Positions 50,251 to 62,637 of a stretch of 64,000 bases of DNA are shown here, piece after piece. The notes beneath the pieces were generated by a model. It searched no databases. It saw only the letters and a program-made list of their open reading frames with translations, and had not been told where the DNA came from. The DNA comes from Centroberyx gerrardi (Eukaryota > Chordata > Actinopteri > Beryciformes > Berycidae): positions 21,531,156-21,595,155 of the forward strand of contig NC_135998.1 in assembly GCF_048128805.1 (NCBI RefSeq), in the 5' to 3' direction. Each line of letters opens with the position of its first letter. Within the stretch, counting starts at the first letter, position 1. Both the position numbers and the translations under genes were made by a program.

Positions 50251-50794
50251 CAAACAAGTTGAGTGGGATAATATACACATATATAGCCTATAACCACAGA
50301 AAACTGAGCATCGGCAGTTATTGGCCACTATAGTTATTTATTTACATGGGCCTTTGTTGAACTTAAGTGTTATGTTGTTGTAAAGTGTGCAGAGGCTCAC
50401 TTCCTTTGACTAACAAGTGCAGAAACATGTAAAATACCTTTGGTAAGAAAGTATGTTCACTTTAATGGAAAATTACACAAAAAAAAAAAAAGATCAGCAG
50501 AAAGTATAACTTTATAAATGTGTAATTAAAAAAACCCTTTTTACCTTTTCTTCACTTATTTCTTTACCTGCCACTTCAGGAAGGTAACGGGTGACTCAAA
50601 TGGATAACTATCAAACACAACAATCATGGATTTTATTATGAAAAACAAGCACTGTAAATTAGATTTTCAGTCAGTATGTTTGCACTGTAGAGAATCTTTA
50701 AAAAACCTGCAAGTAGCTACTCAGACTTGTGGCGAGGCACATTGTGCCACCTGTTTGTCATCTCTTTAATTTGAGTTTAAGAGAAGGAGTACCC

Positions 50795-51000
50795 TATGCC
50801 CTCAAGTCTGGAAATCTGCAAAGGTCATTCCACCACCCAAAAGCAAGAAGGGAATTTTCACTATAGAAGTAACAGCCATCCAATTAGTAGTCTTATTGTT
50901 CCTGCCAAACTAATGCAGAGAGGTTTTTGGTCCGGTCTGTTAGTTAACTATCAACTCTAGCGTGCCTATAAGGAAGGTCAACTCAACATGTGACAGATGA
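50795..51000 (+). mobile_element. LINE reverse-transcriptase N-terminal scrap
   Basis: A plus-strand frame reads PQVWKSAKVIPPPKSKKG, the usual WKxAKVxPxxK block before the first reverse-transcriptase motif. After a frameshift near 50870 comes HPISSLIVPAKLMQR, resembling RPISLLPVLSKLMER. Broken and truncated. Confidence 0.6.
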
Positions 51001-51060
51001 TTGTTCAAACAAATTTAGTGTAGAATTTAATATCATTAATATAAATTTGTATAAGTTAAT

Positions 51061-51078
51061 TGTTTTGTACTATATGTA

Positions 51079-51153
<75 letters not shown>

Positions 51154-51155
51154 CG
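51061..51155. repeat. (TA)n then (GA)n compound microsatellite
   Basis: About 65 bp of TA followed by about 18 bp of GA and GATA-like units. Confidence 0.95.
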
Positions 51156-51178
51156 ATAGATAGATATATAATTGATAT

Positions 51179-51300
51179 ATGACTTGGCCTTTGTCATAAA
51201 CTTTTGTTAAACGTTTAATGTAGTCTATAAATCAAATTTTGAGTGTCTTTACAGAGATGATCAACAATCAATCACAAAATAAAATGATGCAAACTGTATG
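51179..51300 (-). repeat. Inverted copy of the repeat at 53101-53330 (left arm)
   Basis: Its reverse complement shares GCATCATTTT, GATTGATTGTTGATCA, TCTCTGTAAAG and AATTTGATTTATAGACTACAT, in the same order, with 53101-53330. The right copy has an extra internal segment of about 110 bp. Confidence 0.65.
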
Positions 51301-51339
51301 CAAACTGTATGTTTCATGGAAACAAAACAAAGCAAAGAC

Positions 51340-51640
51340 ACAAAATAACATGTTGAAAAGACATAAAAGACCTAACCTGCCTAGCTGAGGCTAGCCTATC
51401 CATCACCACCAACTTTAGACCCTCAGTGAAGACGGGGAGAAACTCCAAGAAAACCTTACTAGGAAAAAACACAGGAAGAAACCTTGTGCGGGGCAATTCA
51501 AAGAGGGATCCCCCACTGGGACGGCTGTTTAGGCATGTTTAGGTGCCGGGACAAAACAATAAAATAGACAATAACATGGACAATGAGACAAGAGAGCACT
51601 TCCAGGTAAAATCACTGTGTGTGACAAGCGCCTGAAAGAC
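51340..51640. repeat. Unnamed dispersed-repeat-like sequence
   Basis: The stretch around gggagaaactccaagaaaac and aagaaaccttgtgcgg resembles a repeat I recall from many teleost genomes, but I cannot assign its class from sequence alone. Confidence 0.4.
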
Positions 51641-51643
51641 AGG

Positions 51644-51690
<47 letters not shown>
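51641..51690. repeat. (CA)n microsatellite
   Basis: About fifty bases of perfect CA dinucleotide. Confidence 0.95.
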
Positions 51691-51691
<1 letters not shown>

Positions 51692-53100
51692 CCGTACTAA
51701 GCATGACCCACACACTCACAGCCATACACACTCATACGGACAGCAGAGAGACAGTGAGTGTAACAGTGCAGACGGACCAAGAGGCAGCTTAGACTGGGTT
51801 CCTAACAGCCAGTTCCTATATTAATGCTGTCTAAACTAAAGTAAGAGAGGAGGCCAAGGTTGGTCAGATGACAGTGAAAATAGAAACACCAATTTGACAT
51901 ACTGCACACATTTTCTGTTTACATATAAACCTTAGATACACACATGTAACTCTCACTTATAATCACCAGAGGTTTTGAGCATAACTAGGAGCCACATGAC
52001 AGTTCAGCATCAGGCCACAATGCCAAGGTACAAATAGTTAATTCATGAGGAAGATTTAGCAACAATAGGATGCTTATTACATTGGCTTTACACACTGACA
52101 TCACTTGATACTAGTTACAGCACTCCTGTATAAAGAGAACATATTGTTAGGAAATAAATATTTTATTATTATGCATCAGGGACGGCTGTGAGTGTCATGT
52201 CACTGATCATGTGCAAAGAATGAATTCTCTCTCACTGAAATACTGTATGTTTCCCATGTTATTCCCTGTTGAGTACACAGTATTGCCTGCTGATTATTAT
52301 TTTTGTTATTAACAATACATCTTTATTATTGGTACTGTTGACTGTTATTAATTGAATTGGATATTTATTTAAATGCTTGCACCTTGATTTTCAGTGAGAC
52401 ATAGTTTAGGTTTGTTTACTGGGGCACAACATTTGCAGCTATTTATAGTTATTTCCTCAAATTTGAAATTTTCATGAGCTTGTGTTGACCAGCTCAGATG
52501 CTGCTGTGGCTTCTGTACGTCTGTTCATGTTACCTAATTATACAGCTGAGTGTTCAGCAGAGCAGACAATACATACATGACCTGCTCCAGTTTATATACC
52601 TGGGGTCATGTCCTCGTATCTTTTTTATTTGTTTACCACCCAAGGGGAAAATCTGTTCAGAAAGATTACCAAGGAAGAATGGCAGATAAGCATCTATGGC
52701 ACAGCCATCTAGTGGAACTGGACATGCATCACAGTTTTCTGACAGGTGGTGTAAAACATTTGTATTAATGTTCTGAAAGTTCTGAAAAGTTCTGAAAAAA
52801 AAACGAAAAGAAAAAAACCCCAAAACAACAACAACAACAAGAACAAAAAAAAAATTATATTGTCCCTTGCAGTATTGTCATGCTTTGTGAAAGATAAAAC
52901 AATCAAATCTCTCTATGCACTTTATGTATTATTGCACCCTTACAACCGATCACTGTCATCAAAATACTACTGCTACTACTTTATTTGAAAAGCACATTTC
53001 ATAACAAAGTTATAAAGTGCAATAGAGGAAACAAACAAATCACACAAAGGCTACTTTTGTGTCTTTGCTTTGTTTTGTTTCCTTGTGTTGTATCTTGTTG

Positions 53101-53330
53101 CACACTGTATTGCATCATTTTGTCTTGAGATTGATTGTTGATCAGTTAGATCTAGGGAGGCTCATTCTCTGTAAAGTCCTTTGAGACAAGCTTTGTGATG
53201 AAGGGATATAGAAATAGACTTGACTTGACAAGACAGTTGATACATTTCAAATAGTAATAATGGCATCTATTAACAAATTTGATTTATAGACTACATGAAA
53301 CTTTTAATAAAAGTCTATGACAGTCAAAAA
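53101..53330 (+). repeat. Right arm of the inverted pair, with LINE-type 3' tail
   Basis: This matches the reverse complement of 51179-51300. It includes tctctgtaaagtcctttgag and gggatatagaaatagacttg, the typical 3'-end signature of fish LINEs. The second half repeats AATTTGATTTATAGACTACAT as in the left arm. Confidence 0.6.
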
Positions 53331-53439
53331 TTTACAGGGCAAAGTAGTATATCAATTACAAAATAAAAACGTATAAAACAAATAAGTTATACAAATTTAT
53401 ATCAATGACTATCGAATGCAAGTTTATTACTATTATTAT

Positions 53440-53760
53440 TATTATTTTAAAGGGACTTAAAGCAGTCAACAGAGTCTGCTAGTCTAATCTCTTCAGGCAG
53501 GCTATTCCAGAGTCTAAAGGCCCTAATTGCAAAAAGTCGGATTGCCTTTGGTTTTTAGTCTAGAGACTAAAGTCTAGACTTAGGAACAGTAAAGTTTTGT
53601 CTGTGTGGACCTATGGCTGCACTTTTGGTCACCGAGTGTTAAAACATCTGCAATATAATCTGGTTTCAAACCATGTACTGCTCTGAAAGTGATTAATGAA
53701 TGCAAAGGACATGGTTTATGGTGTGTATCTCAGGTCTGATGGATATTTAAGGTTTTACTG
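53440..53760 (-). mobile_element. LINE-like 3' region remnant
   Basis: caggcaggctattccagagtctaaaggccc and the following sequence resemble the untranslated 3' parts of teleost LINEs in antisense. No coding motif supports it, so it is tentative. Confidence 0.35.
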
Positions 53761-53763
53761 TAA

Positions 53764-53796
53764 GTATTCTATTCTATTCTATTCTATTCTATATCT
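53764..53796. repeat. (TTCTA)n pentanucleotide repeat
   Basis: Six consecutive ATTCT units. Confidence 0.9.
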
Positions 53797-53799
53797 ATA

Positions 53800-55278
53800 T
53801 TTTTCTGTTGAAGGTATTTGCCACACTGACATCCTCACCGGCTCTTCCCGTGTTTTGACTGTGGGAGAGCATCTGTAGAATGAGAGTCAAAACACTTTAA
53901 ATCATTGTTTTTATTGGCCTTCAAAAAGGACTTAGGATTCTCACATCCCCCCTTTTGGTGTCAGTTTAAAACCATGTCCGTCCAGCATCCCTTACAATCA
54001 GCCCAGACCACTGTGGGAACTAAGACTAAACATTTCCTATGGAAGATGGGATACAAAAAGGAAGATTGCGTGAGGTTATATCAGTGGAGTAACCGCCCAA
54101 AGTTTTGGTCAAGCTTGTTTTCGTCTGTTACGCAAACTTCTTGCAGCCAGATTAATGTTTACGTTAAACTTGAGGTTCACTGAAGCCTATTTTCTGCTGT
54201 ATTGTATCTAACATCCTTTTAGCAGATTGGCATAAACAAAAAAACAGCTGGCCAGTATACATGAGTAGTTCGTCACCAGCAACATTGATTGATTCCTCAG
54301 GATATAAATCAAGGTCCTGCCAGAACACATGCATTTGTGCCTCATGCCTTGGGGTCCCGTTGATATTTGTTATTGTAATACACAAATCATAACCAAATCT
54401 CCTTTATTACACTGGAAGACCCTATCCCTCTCTGCACAGGATGTGTCTCGTGTCCCTGGCCAGGAATTAACATTAATCTCACTTCCTAGTGTTTTCCACT
54501 CAGTATGAGGACACAGGATAGGCTGCTCAGGAAACATACCAGTGGTGGGGTCGGGGGGTGGAAAGGGGTCAGGGCTGCAGTACACCACACCCATTATAAA
54601 CAAGGGAGACAGCTGTTGACACTGACCCTACCTATCATGTAACGCTTTGATGGTGCTTCAGTTGTATTATATGCAGTTGGAGAAAAAAACCCAATATTTA
54701 TGCTTATTAGTATTCCTATTCTTTTTCAATTGGTGAATAAGATTATTTATTATCACTTGTACACTAATTTATTATTCAAACAATCTTTCCTCCAATTGAC
54801 CTTTCCCTTTAGTTGGCAGAGAAGATATCAGAAGACCCAATCAGGTGAAACCATTGTTACAAGCAGTCTGTGTTTCCACTTAACATGTTTTGGCACATGT
54901 TTGTATCCATACAGACCCTATTACTCCCTGCACAAAACAATGACTTGAATGTATCAGGGTTGGCATCTCTCAACATAACAATAATAATGACAACAACAAA
55001 AAAAATAATGGTTGACATCACATTTTTGGCGACTGCACATTGTGCCGTGACTTGGCTATGATGCTGTTTGACTACTTTGATATAATAAATATTAAATAAA
55101 ATATATCTTAAATATATAATGTTAAAATATGAACATTAAAAAACTGAATGTACTCACACAGTACTAGGGGTGATTCAGGGACTGGACATTTGCGTACATA
55201 CAGCTCTGTTTTCTTGATGTTCAGGCTTGATGTTATGCAGTGACACTCTTTGAGTATTTCCCAGACTTCTGACCTCTG
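53800..55278. other. Intergenic, no gene recognised
   Basis: Several open frames of 60-90 codons occur on both strands, none with a known domain, splice context or codon pattern that I can support. Confidence 0.45.
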
Positions 55279-55282
55279 TTAA

Positions 55283-55678
55283 AGGAATAGTTCACCCAAA
55301 AATGAAAATTCTGTCATCATCTACTCACCGTCATGCCAAATGAAACACAGGTGAAATTTGTTAGTCCATATAAGAGTTCCAAAATAAAAACAGCCAAACA
55401 ATCACACTGTGAATAGAAAGACCTATACACCATTATTTGTTGCAAATCAATCAGCTGTAGTTAAGATTTGCACTAAATTATGGTGTAAATATACTGTAGG
55501 TCTTTTTGGAACTCTGTAGAACTGGTCCCCACTGACTTCAGTTGTTTTGGAGAAGGCTGCTATGGAGTTGTGCTGGCAACCTCCCTGTGTGTTATATGGA
55601 CAAACTTCACCTGTGTTTCAACTGTCATGAGGGTGAGTAGATGATGACAGAATTTTCATTTTTGGGTGAACTATTCCT
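55283..55678. mobile_element. MITE, family A copy 2
   Basis: This has the same AGGAATAGTTCACCCAAAAA termini and ctactcaccgtcatg subterminal block as the copy at 15704. TTAA flanks both ends (55279-55282 and 55679-55682), a likely 4-bp target duplication. The interior does not code. Confidence 0.88.
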
Positions 55679-55784
55679 TTAACCTTCCAACATGATACCA
55701 GAGAAATGAAATGTAACAAAGTCGGTTATCCATTTCCTAAAACAACAATATCCAGGATGTGCATGTTGCCAGTCTAGCAACAAG

Positions 55785-55990
55785 GCAAGGCAAGGCAACT
55801 TTATTTATATAGCACATTTCATACACTGAGGCAATTCAAAGTGCTTTACAGAGTAATAAAAATACAGTAAAGGTAAAAGATTTACAATTATAAAGTGCAA
55901 AAGTACTGACAAGAGATACAAAAGATAAAAGACTTAAAAAGTAAACTAGTGCAGTTCAAATCAAGTGAAATAGAAAGATAAAAGAACACA
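55785..55990 (-). mobile_element. LINE 3' end (antisense)
   Basis: Read on the minus strand this ends in tgtaaagcactttga...gtgctatataaataaag, the signature 3' terminus of Rex1/L2-type fish LINEs; compare 63735-63785 on the plus strand. It is followed by a CCTTG tandem tail. Confidence 0.65.
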
Positions 55991-57416
55991 ACAAATACTC
56001 CCACTTTTAGATGCACATTGTGAGTGAGCCCATATGTTTTTCTTTAATTTTCTTATCCCCTGTCCTTCCTGATTCTACTCTTGATCTGATATTTACGTCA
56101 GGTCTCACTGCCTAAGGCAGACGAGAATCATAGATTCTCCTCTTGGTCAAAAACCTCACCATCCACAGATGGATGAGATCATACAGGGTAAAGCTCTGTC
56201 CCCCCCACATATAGTGTTCACTTGTGCAGGTGAGTATTACCCGGACAAGACCAATGAAAATTTGTACTTGCCCGTGTCAGCTCTGTTGGGATCCTGAACA
56301 GAAACAGTTAAAATGAAGGCTATTTAAAAGCTAAGCTGAAAAGATATGTTTTTAGAAAGTTTAAAAGTAGTAGATCGCTACCTGTGGCAACTTTAGCTGT
56401 CAGTAGATCAGATGATCCATCTCAGTAGTTGTCATTAAGCCAGAAATTAGCAGCCGATGTGAGGAAAAAAAAGGGGAAATAGAGCAGAAATTCAAAGAAA
56501 AGCAGGAGCAAAGCAGCAAGCGTCTGACAAACATCTGCAATAAAGGGAAAAAATATTTATAGTATATATATACACTATAAATTATAATATAGTTTTTAGA
56601 AACACTATTCTACACACATTTAAATTACAGTCCCATACAGTGTGTCTCTGTCTACAAGTGTCTCAACACATCTGAATAGACACGATGGGTAGGTTGATAG
56701 GTCTCTGAGGATATAAAATGAATACAAAATGAATGCCTTTGTTGAAATTTGCATAGATTGTTCTGACTAGTTCTTGTTACAAGTATATGGCCAAATTTGT
56801 GTAAGTCAACATACATCTTGTGCTGGGAATATGTCTCCTTTTGGAGCGCATCCTGAACTCCCCAACAAGGCCAGAGGAGGTACTTTCTTTGAGAACGACA
56901 AAACACACAAAAACGGTAGATAACAGGCTTATCATTAACCCTTCAACAAGGACACCACTATTACTGATTCCTCTGCTACATTTCTTTTATTGCCAATTAT
57001 TTCTATAAGGATATACAGCTTAAATTAAAGGAGGACATTTTTTTCCGTATTGCCTGGCTCTTGGCAACGAGTGATAACCTTCGAAATAACCTTTGAATAA
57101 GGAAATAGCTTCCATAAGGAAATGACTCAGAGTTGGCATCAGCAGGGTAAATGATGATTGCTGCAGTCTGTCAGTAGTGGATTTAGATGCTTGGCAGCTG
57201 CTGCCAAGCCTCTACATCTGCCGACTGTAGGATTTTCATGAAGTAACTGTTGAACTGTGCATGTCTGAGATGCCTGCGGAGGTGTGTCTGGTGACTATCA
57301 GAGGAGGAGGAGGCAGTGTGCACTAACTCAGCGAGCGAGCAGAGTGCATTCACGCTTGCAAAAACAAGGTAATGTGAAGAAATATAGGAAGAAATGAGGT
57401 AAATATACACCTTTTT

Positions 57417-57897
57417 GACATTGCAATCATTTGGCTATAAAACACTTGGATTATGCTGCACAAGCTGTTTAGAGAACTCTATACCAGTGATTCTCAACCT
57501 TTTTCATATCAAGGACCCTAAGTTAGTCCACATTAGGGCCACAGACCCCCTTTTGATGAGATTTTGTCTCTTGGACCCAAATCTGAGAGTATTTTTATTG
57601 TTAGATATGATTTTGTCCAGAATTCCATGACTATCTGTAGGTAGAGCGATAACAGTGAAACTATGATCAAAATAATCATTCTTCTACATTCTCTAATTGT
57701 GTTAACTTATTGTAAATGAAATACTGGTGAAGTTTAACAATTCATCAATTTGCTGGGGACCCCCTGGAACCCCCTCACACCCCTGGTGGTCCCCGGACCC
57801 CACGTTGAGAACCACTGCTCTATACAACTAGACCCCACTCACTTTAATTGTTTGGGAGAAATGGCAGAATTTTAATTTTCAAGTGGACGACTCTTTA
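57417..57897. mobile_element. MITE, family A copy 3, broken by a nested insertion
   Basis: cacttggattatgctgcaca and caagctgttt match the core of the copy at 15704 (about 15880-15930). The right part (gaattttaattttcaagtgg) is a diverged version of the family's right end. The two halves are split by the hAT MITE at 57485-57817. The left terminus is missing. Confidence 0.65.
57485..57817. mobile_element. hAT MITE with perfect 8-bp target duplication
   Basis: The left end CAGTGATTCTCAACC and right end GTTGAGAACCACTG are inverted with one mismatch, the CAGNGGTTCTCAACC type seen in hAT-Charlie-like elements. The duplication CTCTATAC flanks it at 57477-57484 and 57818-57825. It is 333 bp and non-coding. 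Confidence 0.92.
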
Positions 57898-57935
57898 CAT
57901 TTGTGAGTGTACAACACTGTGGTAGGAGGGCCTTC

Positions 57936-57961
57936 AAACAACAACAACAACAACAACAACA
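57936..57961. repeat. (AAC)n
   Basis: Eight to nine AAC trinucleotides. Confidence 0.9.
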
Positions 57962-58182
57962 CAGCCTCGGCCCGCTCCTGTGTTTTTTTAACTCAGAACT
58001 CTCCGCAGGGCGTGTGCTGTAGCTGTTCACTTTGTTTCACTCACTGCCATTCAGCAACCTCTGCTGATACTTACCAGTCATATTATGCTACAGGAAAACA
58101 GAAATATTACACTCTGATCCTTTAAGTATCCAAGTCTTACAATTACATCTAAAATTGTAACTAAATTTCTGATGTTGTTCAT

Positions 58183-58401
58183 GTTAAAAAGGATTTGTCA
58201 TTTTTAACACATCTGTGTGTCTTCTTTGGGACAACACACAATTGTGTTACTTTTCAATACAACATGTTAATGTCAATTACTAATTTGAACATATTAACAT
58301 ATAACTTATTAACATATCTTGCGTCAAAAGGTAACATAAGTGTGTGTTGTCCCAAAGAAGACACACAGATGTGTTAAAATGCCACGTTCTTTTTAAGAGT
58401 G
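58183..58401. mobile_element. Palindromic MITE, family B copy 2
   Basis: This shares TTTTTAACACATCTGTGTGT and its inverted partner, plus the CTTTTTAAGAGTG terminus, with the copy at 44379. Left terminus is worn. No coding. Confidence 0.8.
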
Positions 58402-59573
58402 TTTATGCATGTGGGCATTTCATCATACATTACAGAAGTTGACTGTACTATTTGGTATGTGATTCCATCAAAAGAAACATGTTTTTTTAAGGGTGACATC
58501 CCTCTGACCAATTTGAACAATTCATTAAGTAACACAGCCACAAAAACTGCAGGCCAACATCTGATTTATGGTGTGTGTGGGATCAATTTCCTTTCCCCCT
58601 GTCCAAAGTCCATGTTGACAGGTGCAGCAGCAATTGCATTTGTGTGTTATAACAATGAATCAGATCCTGCCACTGAGTGAAGCAGCTGTTGTCCTCTGCC
58701 AGGCTCACACTTACAGATCTCTTTCACCAACTGTTAAAATAAAACATAAGACTGTCTGTTGCAACAATTACAATTTTGACACCTATACAGACTAAGTGCC
58801 AAAAAAAGTCTAGCTGGAATCCTAAGTGAACTTAAGACCTTGTACATTGTTTAGAGTCTTGACATTCCATCAAGATAAAAAGAGACACCAAAATATTATT
58901 TATAAAGTGTTTGAGCATGTGGTGAGGCAATAGCTGGGTCCCTGTTGACCTCTGGAATGCCAGGCAGCTGTGATGTCACTATAGGGCAGAGACCATCAAT
59001 CAGGTCAATTTCCTGCTTGGCTTTTTTAACACTCGTGGAAATCAAGATTTCACAGCAATAACAACTCATGGAAAAAAACTTTAAAAGAACAGCTACACAA
59101 CCTGTGTTCTCATGTGCCATTGCTTATTTCCTGTCACAAACAAATTGGCAGTTTATAACCATTTATTTGATAAGCTTATTTGTGCCTTGTACACTTTGAA
59201 AAAAGAATGACGAAAAAGAGTCCATTGGCTCTCCATTGAGGGATCATACATAGGTCTTAATGATGATGCAACAAAAATGAAACAAAATACACTTATGTGA
59301 GACACTTTGATGATAATATTGCCAAGATATGCATTGCGTGGGTTCAGTTATTTCTTATTCTCCAGGTACAGAGCCTGTTGAGAGATGAAGACAGACCACT
59401 CTTCTCTTAATTTGAAGGAAGGTTTCATCAAAATTCACTGTAAAAATCATCAAAATCTGCTGAATTTCACATTACAGATTCATTTCACAGTGAGCTTTGA
59501 AGTTGGCCTCTACACCCATTTTAGGTATTATGGTGATTATATGGGAATGCACATGCATGTGTTCATGCACACG

Positions 59574-59623
<50 letters not shown>

Positions 59624-60180
59624 GGTTGTTCAGACTTGTACTGCACAACCATTATGTGTTATACAGATGTGCCCAGTAGAGGGCAGCAATGCTCTGCAGC
59701 CTCTTGCACCTCCTGTCATTCTTCCTCTCCTGGTTTATCCCATCAGCTGAAGCTGCCAACCCCTCCAGCCTCTAAAGACTGAGCACTTAAACCTGTTTGC
59801 AGGGTGGTTGACAGGGAAGTATTTTTAGCTGCATCCTCACTCATTTTTTGTTGCAAAAACTCTGGACCAGCTTAGCTTAACCTTGGACAAGAGCTTCTTA
59901 GCAATTAGTTTGTCAGTCTTCTGAACAAGTGCAATTATTGAAAAGACTCCTCACTTTAGTCTATGCCGCTTCTGCCAAGGCATTTGGGAGTGGAGCTCTA
60001 ACAGGATAAAATAAGTAATCAAGAATAAATTAATTACTGAATAAATTATTTAATGACTCTTGCTTCCTCTTGTGACTGGGCAGAGCACCTTGCTCAATTT
60101 AGATATGTAGCTGACACCCAGCCAGCCAATACTTACATATCTGTGAGGGAGAGGGAATGAGGAGACATGGAGAGCCTGAG
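58402..60180. other. Intergenic, no gene recognised
   Basis: Only short domain-less open frames plus one CA microsatellite. Confidence 0.45.
59569..59621. repeat. (CA)n microsatellite
   Basis: About fifty bases of CA dinucleotide. Confidence 0.95.
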
Positions 60181-60185
60181 CTATT

Positions 60186-60246
60186 AGTCTCTCTCTCTCT
60201 CTCTCTCTCTCCCCCCGCCCCCCCCCCCCAACCCCCCCCCCCCCCC
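60186..60246. repeat. (CT)n then poly-C tract
   Basis: CT dinucleotides pass into long runs of C interrupted by AA. Low-complexity, polypyrimidine. Confidence 0.9.
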
Positions 60247-60379
60247 ACTCAGCCGTGGCCATGCATTAAAAATAAAAGAAATTCCACCTGACAGGTTCCA
60301 TATGACACCAACATGACATTGCAGGTAACAGGTAATTTGGATGGAATAACTGCATTCTAAAAGGATTGAGAGTCTCCCT

Positions 60380-61480
60380 AGTTTAGTGAAAATGTGGCAT
60401 GGAATAAAGAATCATGGAGTCGGGGTTTAACAAGTACTTTTTTAACCAGGTCATCTTGTATAATATATATACATATAGTATAATTTATATCTGAAAAGTC
60501 AATAACTTCAAGACATCCCTCTGATTTTTTAAGCTTGTGCTTTTTATTTTTCCATAAAAAGTCTTCCATAAGTCTTCCATAAGTCAGTCTTGTTTCCATA
60601 AAAAGTGTTTTTTTTGCATGCTATTAGGAGAGACCTCAGGGGACAAGGCAGGGTACTAGACAGGATAACCCTTCTGCTTTCGACACTTCCTAAAATTGAA
60701 AGGTCTCTCTGAAGTTGTTAAATATGTTTTTAGTCTACATTAATCTTGGCTGAAAATTCAAGTTTCAACAAATACGGTTTAGAGATCTAAGATTCTTCAC
60801 CTGGAATATCATGAATTGCACACTCATTAGAATTACATAGTCTAAGTATTTCACATTTGTTTAAATTAAGTTTTAAACCAGATGTTTGAACAATGTCTAG
60901 TGCAGAGGCAATTTGATCCTTGTCCTTCAAGAATAAGCTGTGTCATCTGCAAGTTGGGATATTTTAATTTCTTTGCCAAATATCGATATGCCTTTAGTGT
61001 AATCATATAAGTAGATATTTCTGATACTAAAATGAACAAAAAAGGGGAGATGAAGCAACCTTGTCGAATCCCACACTGGAGAGGAAACTATTTGGAAGTA
61101 AAGTTGGCTAACATAACCGAGCTGTTGAAGTACTCCCAAAACCAAAAGCTGGAGCGTTCATATTTAGAGCCTATGTTACAGGGTGTCAAATTTGCTTTGC
61201 TAAAATCTAAGAATAAAATGAAGACATCTGAGTGGATAGAATCTGCATAATCTATAAGATCTAAGGCCAATCTTATATTGTTGCATATGTGGCGACCCCG
61301 CATAAACTCATTTTGTGACTTATTAATAATGTCTAAACCAGACTTCAGCCTGTTCACATATGCTGCAGGTATTAATTTATAATCATAGTTGAGAAAAGCA
61401 ATTGGCCTCCAATTGTCAATTACCAAAGGGTCCTTGTCTGGTTTAGTTACCAAGGAAATAATGCAACTCCATGGTAGTTG
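60380..61480 (-). mobile_element. L1-like LINE ORF2 fragment
   Basis: On the minus strand the order is: KPDKDPLVIDNWRPIAFLN (about 61440), GRHICNNIRLALDLIDY, FILFLDFSKA (first catalytic Asp), then in another frame GIRQGCFISPFLF (about 61060), ISQLADDT (catalytic DD, about 60940), and much further on FLWKNKKHKLKKSEG (about 60560). This is the L1 reverse-transcriptase order. Frameshifts and a shortened spacing after LADDT show it is a dead, deleted copy. Confidence 0.85.
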
Positions 61481-62590
61481 TCATTTCTTCATTTTTAATG
61501 CTTCTTTGTTCTTCTAATGTTCTTTAAACATTAGAATAGTGGGGTTTCCAGACAATCCCAAAAGTGTAAGTAAAATTCAATAGAGGGCCCAGGGATTTGC
61601 CCTTCTTTATACTATGCAATGGCTCAGTAATTTCCTCCAATGATAGATCGGCATCACATCACTTAAAAAACTTCTTCTTAAAAATCTTCTGGTATTTTGT
61701 TGGTATGGTCTTGAATAAGCTAAATAAAATCATTTTTGTTCAAAGAAAAAAGCTTCGGCACACTGTCCCCATTGCAAGTTTCACATTAATTGTGAGGAAA
61801 GGCTAAGCGTTCAGAGACACTTCCTCAGAGCATATTTCCACACAGACTGCACAGAACAGATAAAGGCTATCTTCCCTTAGGGGGAGGCAATTCAATACAA
61901 ACAGTGATTACACCTGTGTGGAATCAACCATGATAAATTTTCATTTTAGTAGCAAATGCAAATGTCAGCCTGTCGCTTCCAGCACCTGTTATAGTGAGTG
62001 TGCGGTAGCTTCCTATATCATTTTTGTTCAAATTAGATTTACTGTATACAGGTTTTCATCAAATAAACATACTGTCTGAAATTACTGTGGTACCTTTATA
62101 CATTTTGTTAATTCTCAGAGCTGTGAGAGAGCTGCAAACTGAATTTGCCTCCCCCTCTTCAGTCCAGTTTGCTCTAAATCTTATAAATACTCCTCTAGCT
62201 AAGTCCATATACATGTGGTCTAACTCAGTTTGAAGTTTCCTTATCTCAGATTCACCCTCTGTTGTGATGGGGTTGTGATGGAGAATTGCAATTATTTAGA
62301 AGGATTGTCTCTTTTTTTTTTTTTTTTTTTTTTGCAGAAAGAGCAAGGTGTCTTACTTTGAATTAAAAAAAAATCCCAGTTACTACAATGACTCTTATCA
62401 TCTGCAGCTAGACTACTTACACTATTAGTGAAGTCAGAGTCTTGCAGGAGCAAGTTATTGAATTTCTAATAGCCCCATATGCCTATAGAAAGGCAGTGCT
62501 TTCTATTTCCTCAGCAACGACCTGCTCATCCAAGCATGACACAACAGGTAACTTTGATAATTTAACATTGAGAACCACCTAAAACATGTA
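61481..62590. other. Intergenic, no gene recognised
   Basis: AT-rich sequence with a poly-T run at 62311-62334. The right part may belong to the Harbinger relic that follows. Confidence 0.4.
62311..62334. repeat. Poly-T run
   Basis: Twenty-four or so T in a row; compatible with the A-tail of a minus-strand retroelement or a simple tract. Confidence 0.9.
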
Positions 62591-62637
62591 TTAAATGTAT
62601 AAAATTACATGTATGCTATCATTTGTTAAAAAGGTGA

